The notes beneath the pieces are model-generated. The model did not search any database and was not told the DNA's origin. It worked only from the letters and a program-made list of their open reading frames with translations. Positions 36,760 to 48,429 of a DNA stretch of 64,000 nucleotides are shown one piece after another. The translations under genes were made by a program, and so were the position numbers. The stretch is from positions 1,419,891 to 1,483,890 of the forward strand of contig PUQB01000012.1 in assembly GCA_003024785.1 (NCBI GenBank). Direction: 5' to 3'. This stretch comes from Selaginella tamariscina. Taxonomy: Eukaryota > Streptophyta > Lycopodiopsida > Selaginellales > Selaginellaceae. Numbering within the stretch: the stretch's first letter is position 1; the number at the start of each line of letters is the position of its first letter.

Positions 36760-39640
36760 TATTTATTTGGTAACATTTGGACATCCCGGACTTCAATTCT
36801 TTGTCATGTGTTTGGAAATGTGATTATTAAGGGTGCTGTTCATGTGTGTGTCTTGAAATAGATTTTGAAAGAAGCTCCCTGGCGATTTTTTATTATTTTC
36901 TTTTTTTTCTTTTTACTTTATAACACATACAAGAAAGCGTATATGTATACTTAGACAATATATTTGTCTGTGGAAGTGCTTATTTATAGCTGGCATATGT
37001 GACTTTATTATATATATGGGCATGCATACACCTACACACATGTATGACTATATGGTATGAATATTTTAAATGTGGATTTATAAAATTTATAAATGTTAAG
37101 TTTGTTTTTTTAATTTAGAAATGAAATAAATTATAGTTCCAAAAAGACAACGAAGAAATTCAAAAAGTCATATTTAATTTTGAATTTCAGAGTTTAAAAC
37201 TTGAACAGGATGTAATTAATGTAACATTACTGTAGAAGCAGCAACTGAGATATTTAAACTTTTCGATACAAATTATAAGTTGATTAATCTTGATATAATA
37301 TTATGTATTTTTAATGAAGGTACATATATATATAATACATGTGTATTGTAAATATTGGTAACACATGTATGTATTTGGATAAAATACATTACAAAATCAT
37401 TCATTCTCTAAATTATAACATAAGTTAGTTCAATTTCAATTTGAAATAAAATATAAAGTGAAAAAAAAACAATGTGGTGATTGGTGTATATTGAAATAAG
37501 TATACATATAGATGTATTCGGATAAATATATTGTATATTATGTAATACAAATTAATGATATTTATTATAATTAACATAAAATATAACATAACCATGCATT
37601 AGAATTTACATGGTGTATATGGATTTATATAATGTTTTTCTTTAAAGAATATAAGTTCATATATGATTTATTGTTAAAGAGAAAGTGATATAGTTGGTGC
37701 GTTAGTAAATTTAATAATTTAAGAAATATGAATATTGCTTACTTAGGGAGTAAAGGTTAGTATGTAATTAATGTATTAAGAAAAATTAAAAGAATTAAGT
37801 ATATTTAAGATAATAAATTTTGGTAATAAGAATTTAAAATATATTTATATTGCATTTCAAAAAATAGTTGTTAAAATTTTAAAAGAGAATCTTATGAGTT
37901 ATGGTCTTATTAATATTTATGTGTATAAAAAGTTTATATTTAAATATTTCACTTCATAAGAATGTAAATATAAATGAATAAAGTTTTAAAGAAAGATCTT
38001 ATGAATTTTATTCTTAGTTACATTTACATTCTTATAAAGCAAAAGGATTTAAATGTAAATTATTATAAATAAACATAGATATATATACACATATATACAC
38101 ATGAACATTAATAGGAACATAACTCATAAAATCCTCCTTTAAAGTTTTAAATATTACTTTTAAAATGTAATATAAATGTTTTGAATTTTTATCATCGAGC
38201 TTTATTATTTTAGTTTATTCTTTAATACATTAATTGTTTCATTTCTTAGTTAAGTAATGTATATGTTCCTTAAATATTAAATTTGCTGACACACCAGTTA
38301 TATCACTTTTTCTTTAATAAACCGTATTTAAAACTTATATTTTATAAAAAAAAATGTTACATAAATTCATGTTGTCATATAAATTCTAATGTTGAACATA
38401 TTATGTCCTATGCCGATTATAAGATGCAATAAAAATCATAAATTACATGATTTTAATGTATTATTATGTGGTTTTAATGAAGATATATAGAGTATATAGT
38501 ACATATGTATTATAAATGTGTATTATTTGAACAAACAATGTATATAAGAAAATACATTACAAAACCATTTATCCTTTAAATTTTAATTGTAAGTACTAAA
38601 TATTCAAATAAGTATACACATATTTAAACATAGACGTATTTAGATAAACATATTATATATCATGCAATACAAATTAATGATGTTAGGAGTTTGAATGTCT
38701 TAGTTGTTACTTCAGTAATAATGTTATATTAATTTATGATTGTACATATTATATTTAAATTTTTAATTACTTCGGAACCCACAATTAAATATGACTTTTG
38801 AATTTGAATTTTCTCTTCATTATCCTTTGATGTTATAATTTTTTTATTTCTGAATAGAAAAATAAGTTAACATTATAAATTTTATAAATGCACATTTTAA
38901 TATATTCATATCATGTAACCATACACATGCGTAAGTGCATGTGTGTACATATAGTTATGATAAGGTTAATTATAAATAAGCACCTACACACACAAATATA
39001 TTTTAGGTATACATATATACCTCTTTTGTATAAATTAAAACACACACGTATATATGCATAAAAAAAAAGAAAAATATTAAAAATCACTAGAGAGCTTCTT
39101 TTTAAAAATTATTTACATATAAATCGACATCCATAATAATCAAGTCTCCGAATACATGATAAAGAATCGTAATTCGAGATTTTCAATTGTTAATAAAATA
39201 AATGACATAATGAATTCTTGTATTATAAATTAATTTAAAGGAGGGAGCTAGGAAAAAGAAGATAAATAAAAAAGATGTATCACATACAAAGAATTTTTTA
39301 TTACACATACATGAACAAAAATAAAAAGAAAAATCTTTAAAAAATAGAATAGATCTAAATAATGAAAAAACTAAATATAAAAAGACAAAAAAGATATAAA
39401 TTCAAATGTTTGTAAGGACAATTATAAGTGCCCCTCACGTCCACCAATGTGAAAATTTAAAATATAAAAATGTGTATATTATATTAATTAACTTATATAC
39501 AAGATTGAAAACAATCGATAATTATTAAAATCCTACTATGCTAATAATAAAACATGTGTGTATGGAGACGGAAGTTTAAATGACATTCTAAATCATTAAA
39601 TGATATTCTAAATAGCTAATTTCCAAAAAAAATAATTAAA
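36760..39640. other. Very AT-rich DNA between module A and the kinase copies
   Basis: Long AT tracts with dispersed short repeats (for example the ACATATATATATAATACATGTGT type at 37320-37345 and a similar one near 38480-38530). No gene was recognised. Confidence 0.5.
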
Positions 39641-41690
39641 TATTAATGAATTTATATTAAGCTCCTTTTTTAATTTAGAGTAACTTTTTATCTAATTACT
39701 ATAATTTATTTATGATCAGCACCACCACTAATTTTTTCCTTAATGTCAAAAATAATTTAAAAAATGCAACACACATTAACAAATCATTTATTATACTAAA
39801 TAATTTTTAAAAAGTTATATTGCCTGCGTGTATACTGTGTGTGAATAAACATACACATACATCCCTTTCTCTGTTTGTCTGTCTATGCAACATTTATTTA
39901 TGCATAAATGCATGTAAATATATGCACTTATGTAGGTTCCATAAAGCTCAACACACTGGAATATCTGAACAATAGTGCATCGTAGATGTATATGTATATA
40001 CATGACCAAATGCACACATGTTACATACACACATGCACGCACGCACGCACACGCACACCCATCTGCACTATTTGTGCGAAACATGTATACATATTTATAT
40101 TATATACCATATCCTCTGGTCCCAGTTTCCATGTATTAGGAATATAGTTCAAATATATTATATAACATTGTGTAAATATAATATATAAGTGTGCATGTGT
40201 GTACATGATATCTTTAAGAAATTAAAAAAAGAGAAAAAAATATAAAAAGAATCAAAGTAATGGCTTTCACCTGCATCACTTGAAGAGCCAGTGTAAGTGG
40301 ACCTCGTGGTGCTCTTATCATAAGTAGAACTGTTAGACTTAAAGCTAGTTAATCCGAAGTACCACGGTGGATTTGTTGGAAGCTCAGATACAACCAGATG
40401 ACCCAGCAGCATCGCAACCACGTCACTCATAGCGGGCCTACGTGTCTCATCTCCATGTGTGCAGAGCAGTGACACGTGGATTGCCCTCAATGCTTCAGTT
40501 TGTGAATAACTAGACTGCAACCTCTTGTCGACGAGTTCTTCTAGCTTATTCTCTTGATAAACACTCCATAACTACATTAATAATCAAATTTATATGATTT
40601 ATAATTAATGTATGCATGTGTTTATATGTGTGTTAAACTTAAACGTAATAACATTTCGATACTTACCAACTCCAAAAGGCCAGGCTCATCTGGGAATTTA
40701 GGGTCCCTGCATTTTCTTCCACTAACTATCTCCAAAAGAAGCACTCCATAGCTGAAAACATCTGCTTTTACTTTTAATCGCCCACCCATTGCATACTCTG
40801 GTGCCATATATCCACTGCAAATTGTGAAACTCTTATTAACCATATATATACGTACCATTTACTATATTCATCTTCAAAGTTCCCCAAACTTAGTTTCTCT
40901 TGAGTAATGCAGTGACTCGTCTATATATGTAAGGATCTCTCTCTCACACACACACACTTACAAATAATCTTTTAATATTTTAACCATATAACCAAAATGG
41001 TTGTACATTTGGATAGGAAATCTCTGAGCGATATTTTGGGAGACAAGTCCTTGTCAAGAAGTATATTACTGGCTTTTATATCCCTGTGAATGATTTGTAT
41101 TTGAGACTCTTCGTGGAGGTATGCGAGGCACGAGCAACTCCTATCGCAATGTTAAACCTTGTTGGCCAATCAAGCACATGATAATCTTAAGAATAATTAG
41201 TCAATGTCTTATAAACATAAAAATTAAATTAATACATAACTTACTGAATAACGCTTGGTCGAGGCTACCATTCTAAAGAAACTCATAAACCAACAGCCTC
41301 TCATCACCTTTGATACAGTAACCTCGTAACTTGGCCAAATTACGATGTTGTATACCAGTAATAATACTAGCCTCATTCACAAACTCGTGTTTTCCTTGGC
41401 TCGAACTCAGCGAAAGCCTTTTTAACCGCTACCATGGAACCATCGTTTAAAACCGCCTGTGACAAATAATTATAATAATAATAATAGTAATTAATATTAA
41501 TGACATATAATACTATATAGTAATACCTTGTAGACTGTTCCGAAACCACCTTGACCGAGTTTATGGTCTTCACTGAAGTTATTGGTTGCATTTTGCAAGT
41601 CCTGGTATTGGAATGTCAATGGGCCTCAAACCTGCCTGTTTTTAAGTTAATATTATATATTAACAATGTATTTACGTGTGTATATGTATT
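39640..41690 (-). repeat. Segmental duplicate of 51170-53220 (receptor-kinase block)
   Basis: Exons, introns and 3' flank of the two kinase copies align almost base for base in the same orientation, starting with the shared AATATTAATGAATTTATATT near 39641 and 51176. This copy stops at about 41690, where the GC-rich array of module B begins inside the intron after the ATP-binding exon. Confidence 0.85.
40258..41640 (-). pseudogene. Truncated cysteine-rich receptor-like kinase copy
   Basis: Minus-strand exons encode parts of the kinase domain. These are the P-loop exon near 41528-41640, the lysine and alpha-C exon ([36 protein letters not shown]) near 41255-41459, a catalytic-loop exon near 41030-41190, the [12 protein letters not shown] exon near 40670-40817, and the C-terminal exon ([39 protein letters not shown]) to about 40260. 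The catalytic-loop exon diverges after SPKIS near 41025: the DFG magnesium-binding motif and activation-segment start present in the sister copy are replaced by unrelated sequence. The transmembrane and DUF26 exons are absent because module B follows. The copy is almost certainly non-functional. Confidence 0.85.
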
Positions 41691-41699
41691 AACCTGCGT

Positions 41700-42112
41700 A
41701 CAGCCCCTCTTCCGTGCCCTCTGCCCATCCTCACTTGCGCCTGCGTACAAGATGCGACTGTGACAGAGTTGCTACCCCTTTTTCCGTTTGTCATGGTCAC
41801 ATATGGTACGCAGGCGCAGGTGAGGATGGGCAGAGGGCACGGAAGAGGGGTAGCGACTCTGTCACGGTCGCATCTGATACGCAGGCGCAGGCAAGGATGG
41901 ACAGAGGGCATAGAAGAGCAACTCTGTCATGATCGCATCTTGTACGCAGGCGATTTTGCCCATCCTCGCATGTGCCTGTGTACCATATGCAATCATGACA
42001 GGGTCGCTACCCCTCTTTCGTGCCCTCTGCCCATCCTCGCTTGCACTTGCGTACAAGATGCGACCGTGACAGAGTCGCTGCCCCTCTTCCGTGCCCTCTG
42101 CCCAAACCTTCT
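41700..42112. repeat. GC-rich array of alternately oriented ~72-bp units (array B)
   Basis: The unit runs from CCCCTCTTCCGTGCCCTCTG through GCCCATCCTC and GCGTACAAGATGCGACCGTG to ACAGAGTCGCTA. Forward units at about 41704-41775 are followed by reverse-complement units (about 41787-41945, for example AGCGACTCTGTCACGGTCGC), then forward units again (about 41955-42112). Units are partly truncated at each switch point. The base composition is far more GC-rich than anything around it. Open frames across it are by-products of that composition. Confidence 0.85.
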
Positions 42113-42791
42113 AATGTCCTAGCACACGGTTTTCTGAATTAACCTATGTTATATTATATATAACTTTTTATTTATATATAAATAAAATATAACATTATAG
42201 TTTAACAATAATTTTAAATAACATAAAGCTAATTTAAATAATTTCTTAAGAATACCAAGTAAATTATTAAAACAATAAATAAATACAATTTAACTCATTG
42301 CTTTTGAGTATTCTTATTTGTAATTATTTGTTAACGTCTTCAGCTCATTAATAAATTATACTTAACGTATATTATTTATATTATATTTTATGACAAAACA
42401 CATTTTAGTAAATCTTTAATTAATATTAATTGATTAAAGTATACGTTTGCTGTGTGTATAAACATTTGTTGTATGCATGGACATTTGTAACACACTCATT
42501 ACAATTATATATATTATATAAAATGTTTCTTTCTCCAATTTCAAGAATTTCAAGAATGGTATTAGTGAGCAAAACATTATGACTTACGGCATTTTATTCG
42601 TTCGACATGTCCCAAATGGAAATTATGCTTGCATATATGTGTATTGTTTATGGTGGGGAGGGGGAGGTATATAGTTACGCATCTATGGATTGGCCATGTA
42701 GTACCTCAACTGCTGTAACATTGTTCTGTATGCATGTGTTGTGTGTTAGAGCACAGGTTGTGTTGCCATTCAAAGTTATTCATATTACTGT

Positions 42792-43558
42792 TCAGTTGTA
42801 TATGCGTCTATAACATATATGCCTACAAATCAACATACAAGATGGTAACTTGGACGCCAACACACACGAGCACTTGTCCCAGATATGCCCATAGAGAGGA
42901 GAATCCGAACAATTATGTGTAAACATTACATATCCCACTGAAGCGAGCGAGACCGACCCAACAGTTGTAAGTGTATTGAACCAAGTCCTGAGAGTGGTTC
43001 GTCTCGAGGTTTTATCCTTGTATTCCAGGGTATATCCAACCTTCATCCACACCGCGCTCAATGTTCTCTTCGTTCCACACAAAGTCATCCTCAACATCTC
43101 CTCCCATCCCGTTTTCACCACGTATCCGGATATCTGCTTCCCCTTTGTCGAGTCCTGGATACTAACTATGGGCATAACCGTCATAATCACGCCCTTTTCA
43201 TCCGGTGGGATTATCTCAGTCTCTCCGTCCTGCCGCCATCTTAATACCCACTTTATGTCCATTTCGTATTCACTCCTTTGGGAGAAAGAGTGATCAAGCC
43301 AATTCCTGTAGCAATAACTAGCAGGCGGCATGTCACGAAGTAGCACGAAGTAATTAACCAATCCTCCCTGACACCTATCTCAATGCCCTCTTCATTCCAA
43401 ACGCCGCCGTCTCCTGCTCGGTCCTCCCAGTCGTCTACTAACGTTTAGTAGTAACTAGTGGCGTAATTGTCATCACTATACCATTGTCGTCCGGTGGAAT
43501 TACGTCAATATCCGTCCTGCTTAATTATAAAATCTTCCGAGTCCGAGTCCGAATCCAT
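42792..43558 (-). pseudogene. Unrecognised gene with an internal tandem repeat, copy in module B
   Basis: From an ATG at 43558 the minus strand reads MDSDSDSEDF, then in shifting frames two related halves. Half one has IPPDDNGIVMTITPLVTT and later WEDRAGDGGVWNEEGIEIGV. Half two has RQDGETEIIPPDEKGVIMTV with MPIVSI, and later VEDDFVWNEENIERGVDEGW. The longest open frame is 42792-43361 (189 codons). A TTTAGGGCTAGGTTAGG leader lies just upstream of the ATG, as for other genes in this window. Single-base shifts break the frame. I know no family with the paired IPPDE...VWNEE layout. The second copy in module C shows the same arrangement. Confidence 0.5.
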
Positions 43559-43645
43559 TCCTAACCTAGCCCTAAACCTAAGGCTGAGCCCTGTGTTTTT
43601 TCTAACATGCCCTGCATACCTGGTCTAATTTAACACACACATTAT

Positions 43646-43688
<43 letters not shown>

Positions 43689-44399
43689 TGTGTGTGTGTG
43701 TAAACTTATAAGACCTTCAAAGTTCTTGTAAAATGTCTGGTTACTTCCACCAATAAAAGAATATAACACACACATACGCATACACACACGCACGCTTACA
43801 ACGGCATGAAGGCTGTAGCCTTCCTTGTATGTTTTTTCCTCTACTTCTTCGCCATTTGCTGGGAAGAAAGAAATAGAACTTAAACACCACATATATATAA
43901 TTCTCTATTCTATGTATGTGCATATGTGTACGAGTGTATATATATAGAAGTGGCGCCAAGCACTATACGGAGTACACGCTGTTTTCCGTGCAAGCCTACC
44001 TGCTGTACGTACATATTTAATTAACTATACAAATATGCGTGTGAAAATGATTATACCATTCTTTAACTTTTTACAAAAAAATTTGAAATTAACCAATATT
44101 TTTGTTTATTTAAATTTTAACGTTTCCGTGTTGCTTGTTTAAACAGCATAATAACATTATTAGAACTTGAGAGGAACTTACAAAGTTTAAATATTTAATA
44201 TTATTATTATTTTCTCTTTTAGATTAATTATATAAATAATAACAAATATAAATTCATATTTAACATGCAAAAAATATATATTAAATTTAAAATGTTTTAA
44301 TGTTATTATTATTAAATTTTATTTAACTAGATAAATAAAATATGAAATTTAAGTAAAATAATTATAAATATACAATTAATTAATTAATATTAAATTAAT

Positions 44400-45250
44400 T
44401 TTTTATTATAGAGATAGCTCTGTCTAAATTTGAATTCCATATGGATTTGGGACTAACCACTTAATTCATATTATAAATCATGATGGGTAATAGTTAATGC
44501 ATGTTAATACTTTACTTAGCATTGCATTGTGTACATACTAAAGCATATAACCAAAATTGTGTGTATCTCGGAGTTTTTCTCTGTCTTGTGTGTGTCCATG
44601 AAAAAAAGGTGCATTGATAGACAACTATTGATGGCCATCCAAAGAAGTTTATAGGAATAAATGATTACCTTGGGATTATGGGGTGCAAGTGCGTCTATCA
44701 ACACACACATAAAGAAAGAGAAGCTTGTCCATCAACACCCACACGAATTGAATTTGTGATCTGACCAAAAACAATGCGATCACCAACAACGACATGAAAA
44801 AACATCAATAAGGGTCCAACTAAAGGAGCTCATGAATATGAGATTTTTTTTGTTAGGAGTTAATTGACAATGGCTAGGACGAGAAGACACCGCTAGCTTT
44901 ATAGGTTATGTTGAAGAGCTTAGATAGGTCTTCAATGAATTTTATGAGATGGATGGCTCATAAATGTGCAGAAGGTTACAAATTGTCCCTCACGAAGACC
45001 AAGGCTAGATAGTTAGGAGTGGAATATTGTATACAATAATTTTGGAGAACCAATTGACGTGAAGTTCATGGAAGAATTGTTGGCAAGTGAGGTTCAAATC
45101 AAGTTCACAGATCAAAATAAAGTAGAGGTGCTTACATGCAAGGTATGGCTGGTTTCTGTTTTCTCTATTCATGAAGTCCTCACATGTATAAGCCAGTTGA
45201 TCCCCACAGTCACCTCAAATGATTTTCCTACAATGGTGTTGGATGTCATG
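44400..45250. other. Spacer between modules B and C, unrecognised
   Basis: The first part is AT-rich. About 44700-45250 has a more balanced composition. A frame open from 45017 to 45259 reads EWNIVYNNFGEPID then KFMEELLASEVQIKFTDQNKVEVLTC. It has no start codon or known domain and could be a decayed gene or transposon fragment. It is not duplicated elsewhere in the window. Confidence 0.3.
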
Positions 45251-45534
45251 AACTCTTAGTCTCTATATAGACATGTACGTGTATATATGTGTATTTGTAC
45301 CTTGATGACATCATGTCTTCAATTTCGTCCCTCAAGTTGTGTTTCTGCTCAAGAATCGTAGTCCGAAATCTCCAACTGTTGGTAAAATAAATGACACAAT
45401 GAACTCTTATATTGTAAGTCTCTATACAGACATGTACGTTATATATAGTGTATTTGTACCTTAATGACATCATGTCTTCAATTTCACCCTTCAGGTTGTG
45501 TTTCTGCTCGTTCCTCGTTTATCTGAATAATCAA

Positions 45535-45625
45535 AAAATTATGTTTAGATTGCACACACACACACACACACACAAACACATATGGACATGTATATATTAA
45601 TATATACAAAAATACACACACACAG

Positions 45626-45660
<35 letters not shown>

Positions 45661-45835
45661 GACACACACACACATAACTACATACATATGTATGTATGTA
45701 TGTATGTAGTTATGTGTGTGTGTGTCTATATATATATATATATGTGTGTGTGTGGTGTGTGTGTGTGTGTGTATTTCTATATATATATATATATATATCG
45801 ATATGTATTTATATTACATACATATGTCTCTGTGT
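45535..45835. repeat. Long microsatellite palindrome next to array C
   Basis: The arms are made of CA/TG, TA and TAGT blocks in mirrored order: ACACACATAACTACATACAT on the left and ATGTATGTAGTTATGTGTGT on the right, centred near 45686, continuing outward through TATATAGACAC / GTGTCTATATA and AAAATACACAC / GTGTGTATTTCT. The order is conserved beyond simple repeats, so it is an inverted duplication and not chance microsatellite symmetry. Confidence 0.75.
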
Positions 45836-45861
45836 TTGCGTGCGTGTGTGTGTATGCGCCT

Positions 45862-46290
45862 ACAGAGTCGCTACCCCTCTTCCGTGTCCTCTGCCCATCC
45901 TCACTTGCGCCTGCGTACAAGATGCGACCGTGACAGAGTCGCTACCCATTCTTCCGTCTGTCACGGTCGCATATGGTACACAGGCTCAGGTGAGGATGGG
46001 CAAAGGGCACGGAAGAGGGGTAGCAACTCTGTCACGGTTGCATCTGGTACGCAGGCACAGGCAAGGATGGGCAGAGGGCACAGAAGAAGGATAACAACTC
46101 TGTCACGATCGCATCTTATACACATGCGATTTTGCCCATTCTCGCCTACGCTTATGTACCATATGCAATCGTGATAGGATCACTTACCCTTTTCTGTGCC
46201 CTTTGCCCATCCTCGCCTGCACCTGCGTACAAGATGCGACCGTGACAAAGTCGCTGCCCCTCTTCAGTGCCCTCTGCCCATCCTCTTCAA
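45862..46290. repeat. GC-rich array of alternately oriented ~72-bp units (array C)
   Basis: This array has the same forward, reverse, forward architecture and the same switch points as the array at 41700-42112, diverged by scattered substitutions. This shows the array existed before modules B and C separated. Confidence 0.85.
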
Positions 46291-47129
46291 ACCTTCTGTC
46301 CTAATTCCACGTCAGCACACAGTTTTCTGAATTAACCTAATTATATTATATATAAACTTTTTATTTATATATAAAATAATAATATAACATTATAGTTTAA
46401 CAATAATTTTAAATAACATAAAGCTAATTTAAATAATTTCTTAAGAATACCAAGTAAATTATTAAACAAAAATAAATACAATTTAACTCATTGCTTTTAA
46501 GTATTCTTATTTGTAATTATTTGTTAACGTCTTCAGCTCATTAATAAATTGTACTTAACGTATATTATTTTATATTATATTTTATGACAAAACACATTTT
46601 AGTAATCTTTAATATTAATATTAAAGTATACGTTTGCTGTGTGTATAAACATTTGTTGTATGCATGACATTTGTAACACACATTACATATATATATATAT
46701 ATATAAAATGTTTCTTTCTCCAATCTTCAAGAATTTCAAGAATGGTATTAGTGAGCAAAACATTATGACTTACGGCATTTTATTTTCGACATGTCCCCAA
46801 ATGAAATTATGCTTGCATATATGTGTATTGTTTATGGTGGGGAGGGAGAGGTATATAGTTACGCATCTATGTATTGCCATGTAGTACCCCAACTGCTGTA
46901 ACATTGTTCTGTATGCATGTGTTGTGTTAGAGCACAGGTTGTGTTGCCATTCAAAGTTATTCATATTACTGTTCGGTTGTATATGCGTCTATAACATATA
47001 TGCCTACAAATCAACATACAAGATGGTAACTTGGACGCCAACACACACGAGCACTTGTCCAGATATGCCTACAGAGAGGAGAATCCGAACAATTATGTGT
47101 AAACATTACATATCCCACTGAAGCGAGCG

Positions 47130-47709
47130 AGACCGACCCAACAGTAAGTTCCTGAGAGTGGTTCGTCTCAAGGTTTTATCCTTATACTTCCAGGGTATAT
47201 CCAACCTTCATCGACACCACGCTCAATGTTCTCTTCGTTCCACACACAAACGTCCTCAACATCTCTCTCCATCCCGTTTTCACCACGTATCCGGATATCT
47301 GCTTCCCTTTGTCGAGTCCTAGATACTAACTATGGGCATAACCGTCAAATCACGCCCTTTTCATCCGGTGGGATTATCTCAGTCTCTCCGTCTGCCGCCA
47401 TCTTAATACCCACTTTATGTCCATTTCGTATTCACTCCTTTGGGAGAAAGAGTGATAAAGCCAATTCCTGTAGCAATACCTGGCAAGCGGCATGTAGCAC
47501 GACACCTCTCTCAATTCCCTCTTCATTCCAAACGACGCCGTCTCCTGCTTGGTCCTCCCAGTCGTCTACTAACACAAACCTTGAAGCCCAACCGTTTAGT
47601 AGTAACGTGGCGTAATTGCCATCACTATACCATTCTCGTCCGGTGGAATTACGTCAATATCCCCGTCCCGCTTAATTCTAAAATCGCCCGAGTCCGAGTC
47701 CGAATCCAT
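47130..47709 (-). pseudogene. Unrecognised gene with an internal tandem repeat, copy in module C
   Basis: From an ATG at 47709 the minus strand reads MDSDSDSGDFRIKRDGDID and then VIPPDENGIVMAITP, more intact than in copy B. It continues in shifted frames with DDWEDQAGDGVVWNEEGIERGV, then the second half with DGETEIIPPDEKG and VWNEENIERGVDEGW. Both copies share the telo-box-like leader. Single-base indels break the frame at different places in the two copies, so a consensus would be longer than either. Confidence 0.5.
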
Positions 47710-48429
47710 TCCTCCTCAATCCTAACCTAGCCCTAAACCTAAGGCTGAGCCCCTGTGTTTTTCTAACATTCCCTTTATTATCATATAAAAGGTAGCACCA
47801 TCTAATTTAACACACACAGATACACACACATTATATATATATAAACATTATAACTTGTAAAATGTCTGGTTACTTCCACCAATAACAGACATACGCATAC
47901 ACACACGCACGCTTGCAACGGCATGAAGGCTGGCACCACGATAGCCTTCCTTGTATGTTTTTTCCTCTACTTCTTCGACTTGCATTTGCTGGGAAGAAAG
48001 AAATAGAACAAACATATATATAATTCTCTATTCTATGTATGTGCATATATGTACGAGTGTATATATATAGAAGAGCTGATACGGCTGTTTCCTACCTCCT
48101 GTACGTACATATTTAATTAACTATACAGTATATGCGTGTGAAAATGATTATACCATTCTTTAACTTTTTTATAAAAAGAATTTGATATTAACCAGTTTAT
48201 TCGTATTTTAAATATTTAATATTATTATTATTTTCTCTTTTAATTAATTATATAAAAAATTAAACAAATATAAATTTATATTTATATTTAATATGTTAAA
48301 TTTAAAATATTTTAACGTTATTATTATTAAATTTTTATTTAAATAAATAAATAAAATATGAAATTTAAGTAAATATAATTATAAATATACTAATTAATTA
48401 AAATATTAAATTAATTTTTTATTATTATT

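Larger units (their letters stand above)
41693..44400 (+). repeat. Module B: direct copy of 45.86-48.43 kb
   Basis: It consists of the GC-rich array (41700-42112), an AT-rich linker (42120-42430), the region carrying the unrecognised gene (42600-43560), a microsatellite and conserved tail (43610-44020), and an AT-rich end (44020-44400). Module C aligns throughout with small indels. B sits directly against the truncated kinase copy, so its arrival or rearrangement coincides with loss of the kinase 5' half. Confidence 0.85.

Noticed and set aside
36760-39640. AT-rich stretch as a possible centromeric or matrix-attachment region
   Set aside because: High AT content alone is not evidence. No tandem satellite or consistent motif was seen.
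41672-42122. Overlapping open frames of 70-150 codons on both strands in the GC-rich array (and in 45696-46174)
   Set aside because: They arise because the repeated unit is GC-rich and lacks stops in several frames. The proteins are repetitive, differ between array copies and match no domain.
44700-45259. Possible reverse-transcriptase fragment between modules B and C
   Set aside because: Balanced composition and short frames suggested a transposon relic, but no RT, integrase or transposase motif could be read.
45484-45933. Frames rich in MCVCVYIYIY-type sequence
   Set aside because: They are translations of TG/CA/TA microsatellites, as are many similar short frames across the window.
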